A stretch of DNA of 64,000 nt from Formicarius rufipectus (lineage: Eukaryota; Chordata; Aves; Passeriformes; Formicariidae), in assembly GCA_013399695.1 (NCBI GenBank), contig VXAU01000760.1, forward strand, positions 682,001 through 746,000, in the 5' to 3' direction. The notes below the pieces were generated by a model, which saw only the letters and a list, made by a program, of their open reading frames with translations, was not told where the DNA came from and did no database searches. The position numbers and the translations under genes were made by a program. Below, piece after piece: positions 1 through 13,392 of the stretch; position 1 is the stretch's first letter; each line of letters begins with the position of its first letter.

Positions 1-3000
1 GCCCCCAGAGGTAAATGTTGCTTCAGACTGGCAGGTGGGAATGGTAGTGCTAATGCTGTCAAATAGTTAAGGTGAACTTCAGAAGGAAATGAGTGGTAAC
101 CTTTGGAATGATTACATTATCACCCAAAAATGCATTTAGTGTTTGTATATGAAATATACATCTGGCAAAATATGTAAGTGCATGCCATAGGGAGGTTTAG
201 CTGAACCATCCGCTACAGGACCAATCCTGCCAGACAAGAGTTTTGTCTGGTATTGCTGAAAGCTTCTTGCTCCTACAGGAACCACAGTGCAGGATATTGA
301 AGAGCTATAGCTGGTTCAAGACAGACTGCAGTGGCTGCCATAACAATTGCTTATTATTTTCAGAAGGTGTAACAAAAAACCAAATAAATAAACAAACAAA
401 TAAACAAGAGAATATGATAGTGAAAATTAGATGCAGGGAGTCTAACCAGTGAATTTCCAGTTTTGCCAAACTGAAGAGATATGTTAATAATTCTTATAAA
501 AGAGAAGGATCGCTTTTAGGAGGTTCCAAATTCAGAGAATTCAGAAAGAAGTGGGGCAGCTAAGCTCAGGCCTGACACGTTGCCTGTCCTCCTTTCTTGG
601 CATTTACTTTCTGATATACCCATCTGGATTCAGAATAGTGGTTCAGTGCCGAGTGCTTCCATGACCTGTAACTGGAGCTGTTATAAGTGACAATAGTTCC
701 CTTTCTCCTGTTTGTCATGATAAAAAAAATCTTTTTCCTTTCAGTGTTTGCAACTTCTCTAGGTATGCTGCTTTCCTCAATATCAGTGCCTGTTTGTCTG
801 CTGGAGCCCTTTGGACTCTGCACCACTCCTATTCACATGATGCTCTCACATTCCTTCTGGAGACAAAAATGCATGCTCATGCTGTTGGAGAGTGGAAACT
901 TACTGATTGTACAGAGCTTGGCAGAAGCTCCTGTTCCAGGCTCCTGACAGGAGCAGAGGCAGGCTGCATTTCTGGAAGTGCTAAGGCAGTAAAAGCCTTC
1001 TTGTCTCTACACGGATGTTTCTTCTCTTCCTGTCTGTCCCTTCCTCCATTCTTACGTCAAATGCAAAGCAAGCGAGCTTCTCTTTTCTGTGCTTAGTGAT
1101 GGAGACAAGGTTTACAGTGAAGTCTCACTTCTGCTAGAGCCCTGCAAGTGGAACTGCCTGCAGCAAGTGCTCAGATTATGTTTAATGTCTGACACATTCA
1201 TCTATTTTAACATATTACAGCAGAAGATGGAGCTGTTCCTTCAGAGTCCCCAAATGAATTAGCAGTACCAACTGGCTTTCTAATTCTTAGAGCTCTGTCT
1301 ACACTCCTTTTAACTCTTTGCTAGCCTTAATGCCGAGTACGGAGAAAGCTGCAGTGAAACTATGAAGTGGCTGCTCTTTACTGTTACAGTTCCATAACTG
1401 CATGAACTTAAGTTTTAATTTTAACATTAATTTACTTAATCTATTGCTTATAGGGGAAGTAGACACCTGTGTATTGCAAAAGCAGCATCAATGTGTGGCT
1501 GTTTCCCCCTCATTTTCCTTTTTAAAACATTCCAACTGGTAAGCTTTAAGAAAGCAGTTCAGGCACATCTGTTGACCCCAAAGCCATAATTATGCAGATA
1601 TTTTAGGAGAAGGCTTGGTGAATTACTCCTGAAGGTTCAGAGCAAAGGCAGCCTGTTACTACCTTTCCTTCCATTTCTAGATGACCTTTTCGTGAAGTCC
1701 TATGAAAACGCATTTTGAGTGAGTCATATTATGGGCATTTACATAGTCAAATCTGCACATTGATTAATGATCAGCATTAAAGGCACGTCTCCAAATTTTC
1801 AACAAAGTATCTAAGACTAGCTTTTCAGCTGGACTGTGATAAACTTTTTTGCAGGCATGCATTTGCATCCATATGACTTATGATATATGTAAACCTAGCA
1901 GAACAAAGTAATCTATAATTGTGCTATTAAAACTGCCAGTCTGATATTTGGAAATTTAAGTCTAGAAGCAGATATTCTTATTGTGATTCTCACTGGATAC
2001 TAAGAAATGATAAAATGCTGTCTGAGTTTGGCTAAGTTGCAGTGAAGTACTGAGTGCAAATACACTGTCAATAGATCCTTGGTGGGTATGAATGCCAAGA
2101 GAGAGAAGGATTGGTGCTGTACCATTAGTTATGTTGAGATGTACTTTGAAGAATGTGAAAAACTATTTTTTGTTATCAGCAAAATCCATAAGGCTTAGGT
2201 TTAGTTAAAAGGTTGTTTTCCTAAGAAATTTAAAACCCTATTAAGCAGAGAAAACCAGCTTATGCTTCCAAGAAGATAAGATACATGAGCTCAGACTTTT
2301 CCCCTCCCTATCTTTCTGTTCTGCTTGGCTGCTGACTGTGGCCATGCTGTGACTCAAGAGCTGTTCTGTGTGAGGAGTATTTGGGCTGGAAGTGAGTGGT
2401 TGGAGCCTCTGTCCCCACACTTGTCAGTCAGTTCCTCCCTTGAGCTGGGGATAGAGGACACAGCAACATGACAAGAGTCACTGCCCTGTTTTGCTGGACT
2501 TACAGTTCAGCCCTGTTTTCAGAGAAAGAAAGTACCAGACTTGGTAGGCTTTTCAGAATATTGATAAAACAAAGATTTGCTCCAGATTTTTATCCCAGCT
2601 GTGCCACTTTCCCCTGTCCTACTGGCACACACTCAGTGCTCTAATGGCACAATGCATTTGTTATTACTGGCTGTGCTGCACCACTTTTCTAAAAGGCAGC
2701 TTTCCTCTGCTGGTACCACTTCTGCTGAGAAACCACAGCCTTTGTAGACTGTAGTAATTTCTAAGTGACAGAATTTCCAGAACACGTGATGATGGAGAGG
2801 CTGGCATGGCTAAAGTTGGGTGGGCTCTGGTTATAAACTCTGAACACAAATGGGGAGAGAGAAAATGTCAAGGAGTGAATGCACAGAAAGACAGCTTGAA
2901 GCCAAATATGCTGTATTGCTTGGGTTTTTTTTTAAGACCATTGAATACTCTGATATTTTTTTCAGTGACTTATTTGCTTGTTGGTAGATGGTCCTTGCAC

Positions 3001-6000
3001 TGTTTGCTTTAAGAGACAAAATATTTTTTTAATGGAAAACAGTGAAAGAACGTACAAAATTTTAAACAAAGCGAACTTGTTTTAAGTGGCCATGGCAAAT
3101 ATGAGAGATTACATATAGAAATGTTTTCTTTAGGTGAAAATAGTAAGAACAAGTAAGACTCAGAGAAAATAGAAAGCTCTTCAATTCAATGAGTAGCCTG
3201 AGGCCTTGCTTTGGTTAGCTTGTTTGATTTCAAGATCAAAAAGAACTATAATGCTATGGAGGCAGTTGTTTGAACTTTGGATTTGCTAACCCTAATAGCA
3301 GCTGCTATCCTTGAGAGGAAAATCCTCAGCAGCAGTGCAAAGTAAGCCCACTGCTTTCATATGCAGTGGGAAAAGCTTTGGTGGAAATATCACTGACTGA
3401 GAATAAGAAGAAAGAGCTGTTGAATGGTCTGTCTAGAGAAATCACAGAGGTGAGGGAAGAGGTGTTCTGAGTCTGATATGGATAAAAACTGAGAACTAGG
3501 GTTTGATTGCCCTGTAGTTATGTGAATTCCCTTGAGAGATTGCATGTTTGTGTAAAGCTTGTATTTCACTCAGAAGTTAGATCTCAACAGGAGATGTATC
3601 TTTGAGCTTACATAGGAAAAGCACATAGAGGTTATGGGAAAAATAAATTTTTCAAAAAATTGCAAAATGGGAATTCAGAAGTCCTAGTTTAGGCCAGAGA
3701 TAATATTGAAGTCATATTGTAGCCTTGCCCTCCCTTTAACATGTAGAAAGATTTGGATTTGACCTTTCTGGTCTGACCTGCTCTGAAGAAAATTGTGTCG
3801 ACAGCTCCTGATAAGGCAAAGCAGAACTTGTAGTGGAAACATTCAGGCAGTTATCAAAGTCCTTCCAGCTTCTCATCAAAGCAAACAAATCCACAACAAT
3901 GTGCATTGAATGTGGTAGCTGATCCTGAATGCTTAAATACCAAGCAGCATAGAGGCATTGACATTTCTGCTTTGGCTGGTCCTAGCTGTCATTAAATCCT
4001 AATCCATACTTTTCCCACCCTTCACCTGTTTGGCTCATCTTCCACCTTGCTTTTGAATTACTCTACCAAGCTTTGGACTGTGCTTCCCAGCTCCCTGTGA
4101 ACCCAGCTTCTGCTGGAACCAGGCCCAACCTGTGGTAGAAAGGACCTAAAACTTATTGTTGTAGCAGAGATATACTTGACTAAAAGCAGACAGGGATGTT
4201 CTTGAGTGACTGCTTCATGCTGCCTTCCAGCAGGACAGAGCTGAAAACCGGAGCCCCTTTCAAAGCACTAATGCAATTATGTATGGTAAAAGTTCTTTAA
4301 AATCGCTTTTTGAAAAGCTGCCTGCTGTGTTATTACCAGCAGTGCTGGGGAAGACAGTGTAAAACCACAAGGTGATATATTTCAAGGCTCTTCAGCATGG
4401 GGGTAAAACAATCAGAAGCACTCCAGCCCCTGAGATTGGTGTGTAGGGCACATGTTGAGCAGACAGCTACAAAAACATTGTAATAGTACCCTCTGCCTAC
4501 TAAATATGCACTGGGTAAGTAAAAATTTACTGCTACTACTTCAGTATTGCTACTGATGCCACCACTAAGCAGATCTTATCTTGAGGGTTTAGCAAGTGTG
4601 GGTTTTGGAAAGTTGCTACTTGTTTCTGCTGATGGCTAAACAAGTGGATAGGCACAAGTTATTTGGCAGCATACTTTGAGATCTGAGGCATAATGCACAT
4701 TATATTCTGTACAAACAGTGGCTTTATCTCTGTCATATTTGCTCCAGAAAAAGTCACTTTGAAAGGGCTTGAAAGCTGTGCTCTCTGAAGTCCACCTGGA
4801 GTCTATGTCATCAACAGGCTTGTTTCTGCTGACTTCGTGGGGCTTTGGTATAAGAGTACATATGAAATGAAATTTCTGTATTTCATAAGCATTAGATACA
4901 TAATTAGCTTTACAAGGAATTGGAAAAAATACACACCCTCTCTTAATCTATATTTCTTATGCAAAGATGGAAACAGGCTTTTTTTTTAATAACCCCACAG
5001 TTAATTTCTAATATTAGTAACAAATTACATAAAGCCTGTTGTGTGAGTCAGAATGAAATCTGGATCAGAGATCTCACTTTCCAAAGGATGGCTTCTTGGA
5101 AAACTTCCATTCATGTGCTATCAGTGTTTTTCTGGAGATTTTACCTCAAAAGGTATAAGCTTAGTATCAGAATAATTAGATTCATGTAGAGCTTCAAAGA
5201 GAAAATAGATTTAGTAGTGGTTAGGATGAGATGAAACTTATCTTTTAGCACTCACCTGTTTAATTGAACCTCAGATCTCAGTTTTTCAAGTGGTTTTCAC
5301 CTGGAAGAGTTAAAAATGTGCATGGCAGGACAGGAGATAAGGACTGTAGAAAAGGACCAGTTTTGCTGTCTAGGCTTATTTGAGACATTAAGAAGGAAAA
5401 CAAAAAGGCTAGGAATACTTCAGACTAAAACACATTTTAGATGTGTACAAGGCTTTCTCTTTCCCTTTTGCCTCTATAGGTGAATGTCTCAAATATCCTC
5501 TCCTGATGTGGGGCACTCAGGCACCAGTTGGTGTCAGGCCTTGTGTAACTTCAGTGGCTATTCTGATCTCTTCCTTTGTCATGCCATTCCACTTGTGGGA
5601 TAACGGTGGACAGAGAGGGATTCTGCTTCCTCAGAGAAGAAAATATGTTTAGTTTTGGGACAGGTTCTCTTTTCACAGGGTCTGATCATCAAATCTGCTT
5701 CCAGCATAAAGACAGTGGCATAAATGGGATGAATGAAAACAGATACTAAGATCTGGACTTTGAAACCAAGTGTGTGAGCAAGCCTGATCCTTCTCTAACT
5801 TCCTTTGCAAATGTCCAGCATTCCCAGATGCTGAGGTTTGGTGGCCAGCTGCCATGGTAGTGAAGCTGACCTTGCAGTTGCAATGCCACAGTGGTCAGTG
5901 TGCACGTAGCACTCAGCACAGTGATGCTCATTTACATGACTCTTAATTCAGGGCTGATGTGTTCTTTGGAGCACTTTTATTCCCGAGCAGAATCAGCAGT

Positions 6001-6600
6001 GATCCTCTTCCTGTGCAGCAGAGAAAGCTAACACTTTAGGACAAAAAACCTACAAATGAAACAGCCCCCCAAATTAAGTTACTTTTTCAATATTGTTTCA
6101 TCTGTTTTATAACATGACTTGAAAATAATGGAAGATAGTTAGTGAGCCATGTTCTCAGCTGTTGCACATCTCTACTAACTATGGAAGGTCATAGTGGTGA
6201 ATTTGGCCTACTCAGATAATTCATAGTTGGGCATTTTAATTTGGGTGATGTTGAGAGGGGTTTAGAAATTGAGCCACTGAAATTAATCCAGTTAGGAGAA
6301 TGAACATTTAAAAAGGCAGTATAATTTTATGACTGATGCTACAGGCCCTGCAAGCTCAGGGTAATTGGATTTCATACTTCACTTATTGCACCTGAGCTGT
6401 TGCCTAAGGGACAGCAGAATCTCCTCTAGTGTTCATAAATATGGTCCTGGTTGGAGAACCTCTTGACAATTCATTTGACAACTTCCCAGTATTTTGTTTT
6501 CCTTACAGATATTTTAGTTGACTGTAGCCTGTAGTTCTAAATCAAGAAAATCAGTTGTGTAACCTTCAGAAGTAATCATGCCTATCTTGGATCTCAAACT
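1..6600. other. Presumed intergenic or intronic DNA, no gene seen
   Basis: AT-rich unique sequence with frames up to about 100 codons and no family resemblance. If avian order follows mammals, SPSB4 would lie on this side, but none of its SPRY or SOCS-box coding is visible. Only the A-rich repeat near 380 stands out. Confidence 0.6.
380..409. repeat. A-rich (AAAT/AAAC)n simple repeat
   Basis: AAAT and AAAC tetranucleotides alternate in caaataaataaacaaacaaa and onward. Confidence 0.85.
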
Positions 6601-6610
6601 TCCCTGTTGT

Positions 6611-6640
6611 TTTTTTTTTGTTTTGTTTTGTTTTTTTTTC
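6611..6640. repeat. T-rich (TTTTG) simple repeat
   Basis: This is a T homopolymer broken by G every five to ten bases. It may be the reversed A-rich tail of an unrecognised element. Confidence 0.7.
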
Positions 6641-6688
6641 CAAAAAGTAAACCAGGTGTGTTTTTAAGAAAGGTAATAAATTTAGCAG

Positions 6689-6878
6689 AACAATTCATTT
6701 TCTGTGAAGAACATCAGTGAAGGGTTCATGCCTGAGGAAATGAGCTCTGAGGAAAACCATGCATTGGGATGCAGTGTGAAAGAATGGAAACAGAAGCTGG
6801 TAGTGCTGCAAATACAAGGCACTGAGAAAGTCTTGGAGCTGGATCTCACTTGCCTCTACAGCATCCACTTCTGTGCAG
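6689..6878 (+). other. Candidate exon of unknown gene, 190 bases ending in a perfect splice donor
   Basis: An open frame runs from just after a weak acceptor (tttagcag, AG at 6687-6688) to CAG|GTGAGT with GT at 6879-6880. The reading includes MPEEMSSEENHALGCSVKEW and a following KQKLVVLQIQGTEKVLELDL. An alternative acceptor with a long T tract lies at 6654-6655, but a stop at 6683 closes this frame from there. The peptide resembles nothing I recognise. A single strong donor is weak evidence, so this may be noncoding RNA or chance. Confidence 0.2.
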
Positions 6879-6879
6879 G

Positions 6880-9800
6880 TGAGTCTTTAATTTCTTATAT
6901 TCAGCTTCTTGAAAGCAGAGTCAAATTTCTTCAAATTTGCAGAAATGTGTAGAATGCCTGTTCTAGAGAAAGCAAGAGCAAGTCTACTCAAAATCAAATC
7001 AGTGACATTCATGGTCACTTCCATGAGACTGATTTTCAGCTCACCCAGTTGTATTCTTCTGCCATTTTTCCAGCTGAGTAATTAATATTAAATACTGTAG
7101 CTTATTTGAAAATAAACTAAAGGGACACTTTGTTCAGGAGAAAAAAAACACTTTACTCCAACATTTCCATTGCCTTCTTGTAAAGTAGTTTATATGCATT
7201 AGAACAAACAGTCCAAGATTTCTCTTTATTTTACATGTTTAGAAGTATTGTGTATAGACAACTTCCATTCATTTTGCTTGGATTTCTACACAAAGGAACA
7301 TGGAGGAAGCAAAGTTTGAGGCACGTACTCCCAGAAGAAAAAATATTGTCAGGGAGTTAGAATGGGAAGAGTTTTAGAACTCCATGATCTTTTTAATTGA
7401 TTTAAGCTAATGAGATCTAATTTTCATGCAGCAACCACACTAGTGTGAATCATTCACAGGCAGTTGTCAGGTACCATTGTAGAGACGCTACATTAGAAAA
7501 ACCACATAAAACAAAAAGGACAGAGAAAGGGAAGGAATTAGCAAAGTTAAAGTCAACCTTATACTTGTGGGAATACTTTCCTTTTATCAAGTAAAGAAGT
7601 AAACAATCCTCCCTACCTTGTTGAAGAACAGAGGACAATGGCACTGGTTGTAAAAACTGTACATGAACAATGTATCTCTAGGAAATTAGGCACATCTAGG
7701 AAACAGTACCACACATCCTTCTGCTCTTTTAAGTTTTGTTTACTTTCTCTTAATGCTTTTCTCTCTTTGTCATGCAGAGACCATAATTGAATACTGTACT
7801 TAAGATATGGGCAAAGCAAGGATTTATATGGAAGCAAAAATGTTTTTTCTCTTCATATTTGCTCAGATAGCAGAATCCTGGAAAAACAGATACTCACACA
7901 GATTTATTTCCTCTGATTCAGACACAGGAAGCAAAAAAAGCATCTAAAGACTTGCTCAGATTGAATTAGGCAACAGTTATGCCTCGTGCATTGCAGGGCC
8001 TTATATCAATATCTGGCAGTAGCAGCTGTACTTGCAGTGACTGGTTCCTCATGAGTGCCAGTGGTGAGATACATTCTCTACCTCACTATCTCCCAGCAGA
8101 ACAGTCCATGTGATGAGGTATCTGGAAAATAAAATGTTTTTTTGGTGACTATATCCCACATAAACAGGACATGTAGGTTTGTGGCTGTTTTGTGGTATTG
8201 AAGCAACATCCAGCACTCTGTAAAGAACAGGACCCTGCCCCGCTAAAACTGCAAGTCATCTCTGCACAGTCTGTCCTACTGGAGCTGTGCATCAATTATC
8301 TCTCTGGTCTAGGTATGAGTAATACATTAGAAAGGAGCTTAGTACCAGTAGTTCCTAAAAAATCTGTCAGTGAATTATAAAAACAAGTGTTTAATTAAAA
8401 GATTCACTCAATCTCATGGCCAGAGAAGCTCAAAATAGGGCACCTGAACAAGCAAGAACTCATTAAGACCAGCTTGTTCAGAGCACCACTCACAAAAGCA
8501 CTGGTAGGGGAATTATTCTAACAATGCTGCTTTGTAAAGAGAAATAAATCCCATTTGTTCTTAAAAATGCAGGGTATGTTACTTACCAACTTCTGAAAAT
8601 TCTTGGACCCTTTCACGAGAGTGGCATACATCTTATTATCGCAGGTGTGTTTTACTTTTCCTTTCCCAGTGCTGCAGGAAACAATTTAAATGGAAAACTT
8701 TGGACTAAATAGGACTTACCTCAATCCTGTCCTCCTTCCTATACTGCCCAAACCTACAACTTCATTGTGACTGATCATTCTAACTCAGGACAGGCGGACT
8801 GCCCAGTGAAGACACAATGGAGCATCTGTATCCATTCCTTGTCACTTTGCAGGAGCAGAGGTCAATGCATATCTCTCTTAAATGAAGTCTTACTTCACAT
8901 CCTAATTCTTGATGCAAATCTGGAAGATCAGTCATGGTTTCCCTTTCTGCTTTCCAAAGATACTTGTTCCATATGATTACATTAATTGTATCTAACAATC
9001 TTTCAGGGTTTGAGCTATGTCTCCCATCTGCCTACACAGATCCCAGTAAGGACCCCACAGGTATACACTGATGATTTACTCAGAGCTTTCAGCAGCAACA
9101 TTTCCTCTGAAAAGGCATTGGTAATTTTACTTCAAAAATTCATGGTATGGTTTGACAGTAAAAACTGTTAAATGTTTCCTTACTTTTGGCCCTAAGGTAG
9201 TCCTTCCATGACTACTGTACACAAGTTTTTTCCTGTTATATATCATGGTGTGCTGTGTAACTTCAGCCCACTTCTCACGCAGTTTGTGTGGCTTTAGGAA
9301 ACCTGGGACTGGCCTAGAAAGGTTTGTGGCCTTTGGGGAGATAATGTGAGATGAGTTCCTGCTATTCTCTTTCTCCGTTGAGTTACTCATAAAAAGATTG
9401 AGAACGTTCTGGCCTTTAGCACGAGATGTTGTCTGGCCATTAACCACTGCATGAGCTTTTATTAACACTTTAAGGTTTGCTTTTAGGTAGGTTGATGCTT
9501 GCATCCATCTCTTATGAGCTACTCAATATATGTTGCTTGTGCACATCTGGTGGATGAGGAAAGATGTTACACACTTCCTTTCTCTAGTCATAGCTACTGA
9601 ACTTTCACTGGAAAGGTATGTTTCCTCATTGCCAGTGGTGTGGGAATGTAGTATGGGAAGAAGAGAGCTATAAAAAAAAGCAATTTTATTTTGTAAGGAT
9701 ACATTTGCAGAGGGAAACACTTTAAATCACTACTTACTCTGTTCCCAGTTCCATGTGAATCCCAAGAGTTAATTGTTTGTTTTCTTTACTGTCTCAATTT

Positions 9801-11659
9801 CTTTTAATTAGGATAGTCAGACGTGTTAGTTATAAGAGTTTTACAGGATTTTGGTATATCTGCATCTATGAACATGAGTGTGTATTTAAAGCTTCTTTTA
9901 CATGAACTCAAAAAGCCAACCTCTTTAAATACTAGATGGTAATTTTCCAAGAATTTCATCTTTTGCCTTCAGGAGTTACTACTGAACATATAGTCTTTCT
10001 TATTCTACAGCATGGTAGGTACCTCTGTTCAAAGGAGTTGGAATCGTGGATGGCTTGGTGATGAGTTAGAAATCATGAATGCTTTTATCACCTTGGTGGG
10101 AAAGAGATAACCAAGCTGACAAGTGTTTTGGCTGCAGATCTTGTTCCTCATCTGGTTATCACTTACCTTCAGACTACTCTGCCAAGCTCTCAGCACCATT
10201 CTTGATCTCAACAAAACGCTGTCACGGGTCACTGAAAGGCAAGGCAGGAAACAACATTCTTTCCACTCCTTGCTTCTGCTTGTCTCTCACTGTCCTCTAA
10301 GCCAGTGTCTGCTTTCAGCTGCACCTTCTATACTAATGCTGTAGCTCGTCCTACATGTGAAGTCTATTATTTTTATATTTTTCCGAACTACATAAATCAG
10401 AGAAGGAACATATATGGGTAATGCCATTACTGAGTTCTTATGCACTTACACAAAACACTGAAAGAGTCTTTTGATCTTATGTGGTTACCAGAGAGACTCA
10501 GATTACGAACAGTTTGGAGGTGGCACTTCCAGTTGTTCCTTTTTATTTTGAATTGTTTTATGTGAAAATACACCCTGAGAGCCTTAAACTTCACTTCTCA
10601 GACTCCATTCACATTTTCTGCTCCAGAGTTCAGGTTAACATGTAAAAATTTAGGAGAAGGATGTGAACAAATGGTAGGAACCTGTAAAACAGGCTCTTAC
10701 TTTGCCTAGAAAGCAGATTCAGCAGTGAGATTCAGCAGCATTGTTCAGTGGTTTAGATCTCCCTGTTCCATTGCAGATCTCTGGCTCTGTGCCTTTCTGT
10801 GATGTCTAAGCCCCATCATTCTATGGTAGTCAGTTCTAGGAAATGATTATAAAGTCCTAGAAAGGGAAATATTGTAATTTTGTTTGGTTTTAAATCAAAA
10901 CCAAACTAAAAACTAGTCAGTGCTGAAAGTAATGCAGTGTAAATGTGTCATGTTTCATTAATTTCCTATTAAATTGTAGGAAAGCTGTTCAGTAAGGGTA
11001 TTACTGTGTGAGCTAATGTTTCTCTGGCTTTAAAAAGATTCTGCAACCTGCTACTTCTTGCAGCAACTTTGAGTGCCATCTAATATTTATCTAGAATGCT
11101 AAGAAAGCAGTGGTAAGTTCTGCCCAGGAACTGTATGTATGATCAATTCTGAGAATTAATATTAAATTACCACTCTGTGAGATAATAGTCCTTAAAAAAT
11201 TCAGTCTAGGAAGGATTGTCAGTGCAAGATAAAGATTCCAGAATTCATCCCCCAGTGCCAAGTGTGCCCTTGGCTTTCTGCTGCACTTTAGGCCTGAGAG
11301 TGATTTAAACCTACAGTTTCCTCTTGGAGTCTGCAGGAAGAGCTGTGCTTTAGCTACAGTTTAATATGGCAATCCACTGGAAAAGGGGCAAGACCTGAAA
11401 ATGGCAATACTAAGGGCACCTGTACCTTCACAGCAAGTAGCTGGTGGGTCACTCCTACGTGGAAGGGTCTGCACCACAGAGAAAGAAAGATGGTGCCAGC
11501 ACAGTCCCATCAAAGTGTGCCCAAATAGCAAAAGCAGTGGGACATTTCCAAAGTGGTAGAACCTTAAAGTGCTTGTGCAGAGGACAGATGGTCTCAGATT
11601 GCAGCACTGATTGAACACTTGAAAGTGAGCCTTGGTGAAAGTCAGGCCAAATGCCAGAG

Positions 11660-11660
<1 letters not shown>
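6880..11660. other. Presumed noncoding DNA, no gene seen
   Basis: The longest frame (9127-9504, minus, 125 codons) has no recognisable domain and no splice context. No mobile element was recognised. Confidence 0.6.
10882..10906. repeat. Perfect inverted repeat, 10-base arms, 5-base loop
   Basis: gtttggtttt and aaaaccaaac flank aaatc. It is short and AT-rich, and no function is visible. Confidence 0.7.

Positions 11661-11661
<1 letters not shown>

Positions 11662-11690
<29 letters not shown>
11662..11690. repeat. (GT)n microsatellite
   Basis: About 14 uninterrupted GT dinucleotides. Flanking frames that read through it as HTHTHT or VCVCVC are artefacts. Confidence 0.98.
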
Positions 11691-11692
<2 letters not shown>

Positions 11693-11757
11693 CCTGGAGG
11701 GAGGAAAATCCTTTCTTCATTTATCATGGCCTTGAAGAAAATACTTAATAAAAATAT

Positions 11758-11775
11758 GGGAGGGGGTGGGGGCGG
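11758..11775 (+). repeat. G-rich tract, possible G-quadruplex
   Basis: Four G runs (3, 5, 5 and 2) are separated by single bases (A, T, C), about 70 bases downstream of the GT repeat. The final run is short, so a quadruplex would have to split a five-G run. Confidence 0.5.
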
Positions 11776-12904
11776 ATATTCCCTCACACCTGTGCAGATC
11801 CGATTCAGACTCTGCATTAACAGATTGTACGTAGAAGCTCTGCTTATTCATGGTTTATTGATATTTTTGGCATTAATTCACTAGCAAAGAACAAAACATT
11901 GTGCACTAAAACGGTTTTGCTCAAGTTCAGACAGATATGAAACCCACAGGGCATTGCTATTTATTTGTAGTTACAGAAGAATTTTGTTCTAGTTTGGTAG
12001 CTTACAGAGTAATTGAAAAATGCAGACATATGATTTCAGGCTAAAGAAGGCATTGTATGGTTTCTGAAGATATATTTTGTTTGTCTAAGTTTTGGGGACT
12101 AAAATATTTCCTTTTCTTATTTTTGTAATCCTCTTGTTTTCAGGAAGGTTTATTTTCTTTTAAAATTAATGTTTGGGTTTGTTGGTTTTTTTTCCCCCCA
12201 GCAGTTTTATGAGAGCATCTTGCCCTCTAGTGGTGTAGAGAACTGAGACTGAGCTCAGACCTTGCAAGAGCTGTTAAAAATACTAAAAGCCATCTGTGGT
12301 ATTCAAACACTGAAAATTCAGCTCCATAGATCATCACCCTTTGTGACTCGTGTTTCAAGGGCCAGTGGGCCAAGAGAATTGATGAGTTTTGAAAATGTTC
12401 TAAATAAAAGTGATTATTTTATGTGCATAATAAAAATTGTTCTGAAATGTCCAAGCAAGTGCTTCAGTATTCATAGTAATTTATTAGTGTGTTGTAAATC
12501 TAAGGAAAAGGCTAATAAAAGCACTCTTTAACCTATGCTAGAAAGCACAGGTGCATAATACACCAGTGTTAGAAACAGGCTTTTGGCTGGAAAAAGAGAA
12601 TTTTGATCAATTTGTAGTCAAGATGTTTATAAATAACTTCATTTGAAAAGCCTCACTCTGAAAGATTAATATGTTAATTTAGAATACTTTTAATTCAGTT
12701 TGTCCAGCTTGGAGTTCAGCTAATTTACGCTAGAACATGTCTTAGTTTACTTGGTACTTTTCAATATCTTGTTGTAGTCAGAGAAGAACCAGAGAAACTG
12801 CAGGATTATTGACATGCTTGTTTGCCACCGAGGAGGCTTTTGGCTTCCATGGCACCTTTTTGCTTATTCAAAAACATTTTCAGGCTCCAACAAGGCTGAG
12901 CAAT

Positions 12905-13392
12905 GAGTTGCTGTGCTGCTGGCAAGCTGTCCCCTCCTCAGCCCCTCGGCAGGGCCGTGCCAGCAGAGGCAGGAGCTGTGCCTGGAGAGCTTTTCATAAG
13001 CCGGGGGTTGGTTCTTTTCTGCCCAGCTCAGCACCCACCACCGTGTGAAGGAAAGGGCGCAGCTGGGACTCTGGCCACGCATGAAGTGCTCGCAGGGGAT
13101 CACATGTAAGTCATTTCCATTCCCAGGCCTGGCAGCTATATGAGTTCCCACAAGAGCTGCACCTTGCGGGAGGTGCTTTGCTTGAAGCCGTGCGGGGTGC
13201 GCATGGTGTGCGGTGGAGGGCTCTGACCGCAGGGAGGCAGGGCAGGCAAGCTTTAGTTAGCGGGAAACACTTCGAAATGCCCAGCGCCTCTGCACTCACC
13301 GCATCCTAAAAGCACGAAAGGCTGACCCTTGTTCCCATCGCAGCGTATTTCGCTTGTGCCCGTTCCGAAAGACGTAGAAAAAGGTTATAAAG
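12905..13392. promoter_or_regulatory. CpG-enriched patch with TATA-like element, possible promoter or enhancer
   Basis: Roughly 27 CpGs fall in about 480 bases, well above the flanks though far below the main island. Short frames are open on both strands, as expected of GC-richer sequence, and none resembles a known protein. A TATAAAG at 13386-13392 sits at its right edge, and an ATGTAAGT donor-like site lies at 13105-13112. It could be a promoter of a noncoding RNA, an enhancer, or simply a GC-rich patch. Confidence 0.25.

Noticed and set aside
11361..11884. Frames of 119, 120 and 77 codons around the GT repeat
   Set aside because: Each reads through the microsatellite as alternating HT or VC, so they are not proteins.
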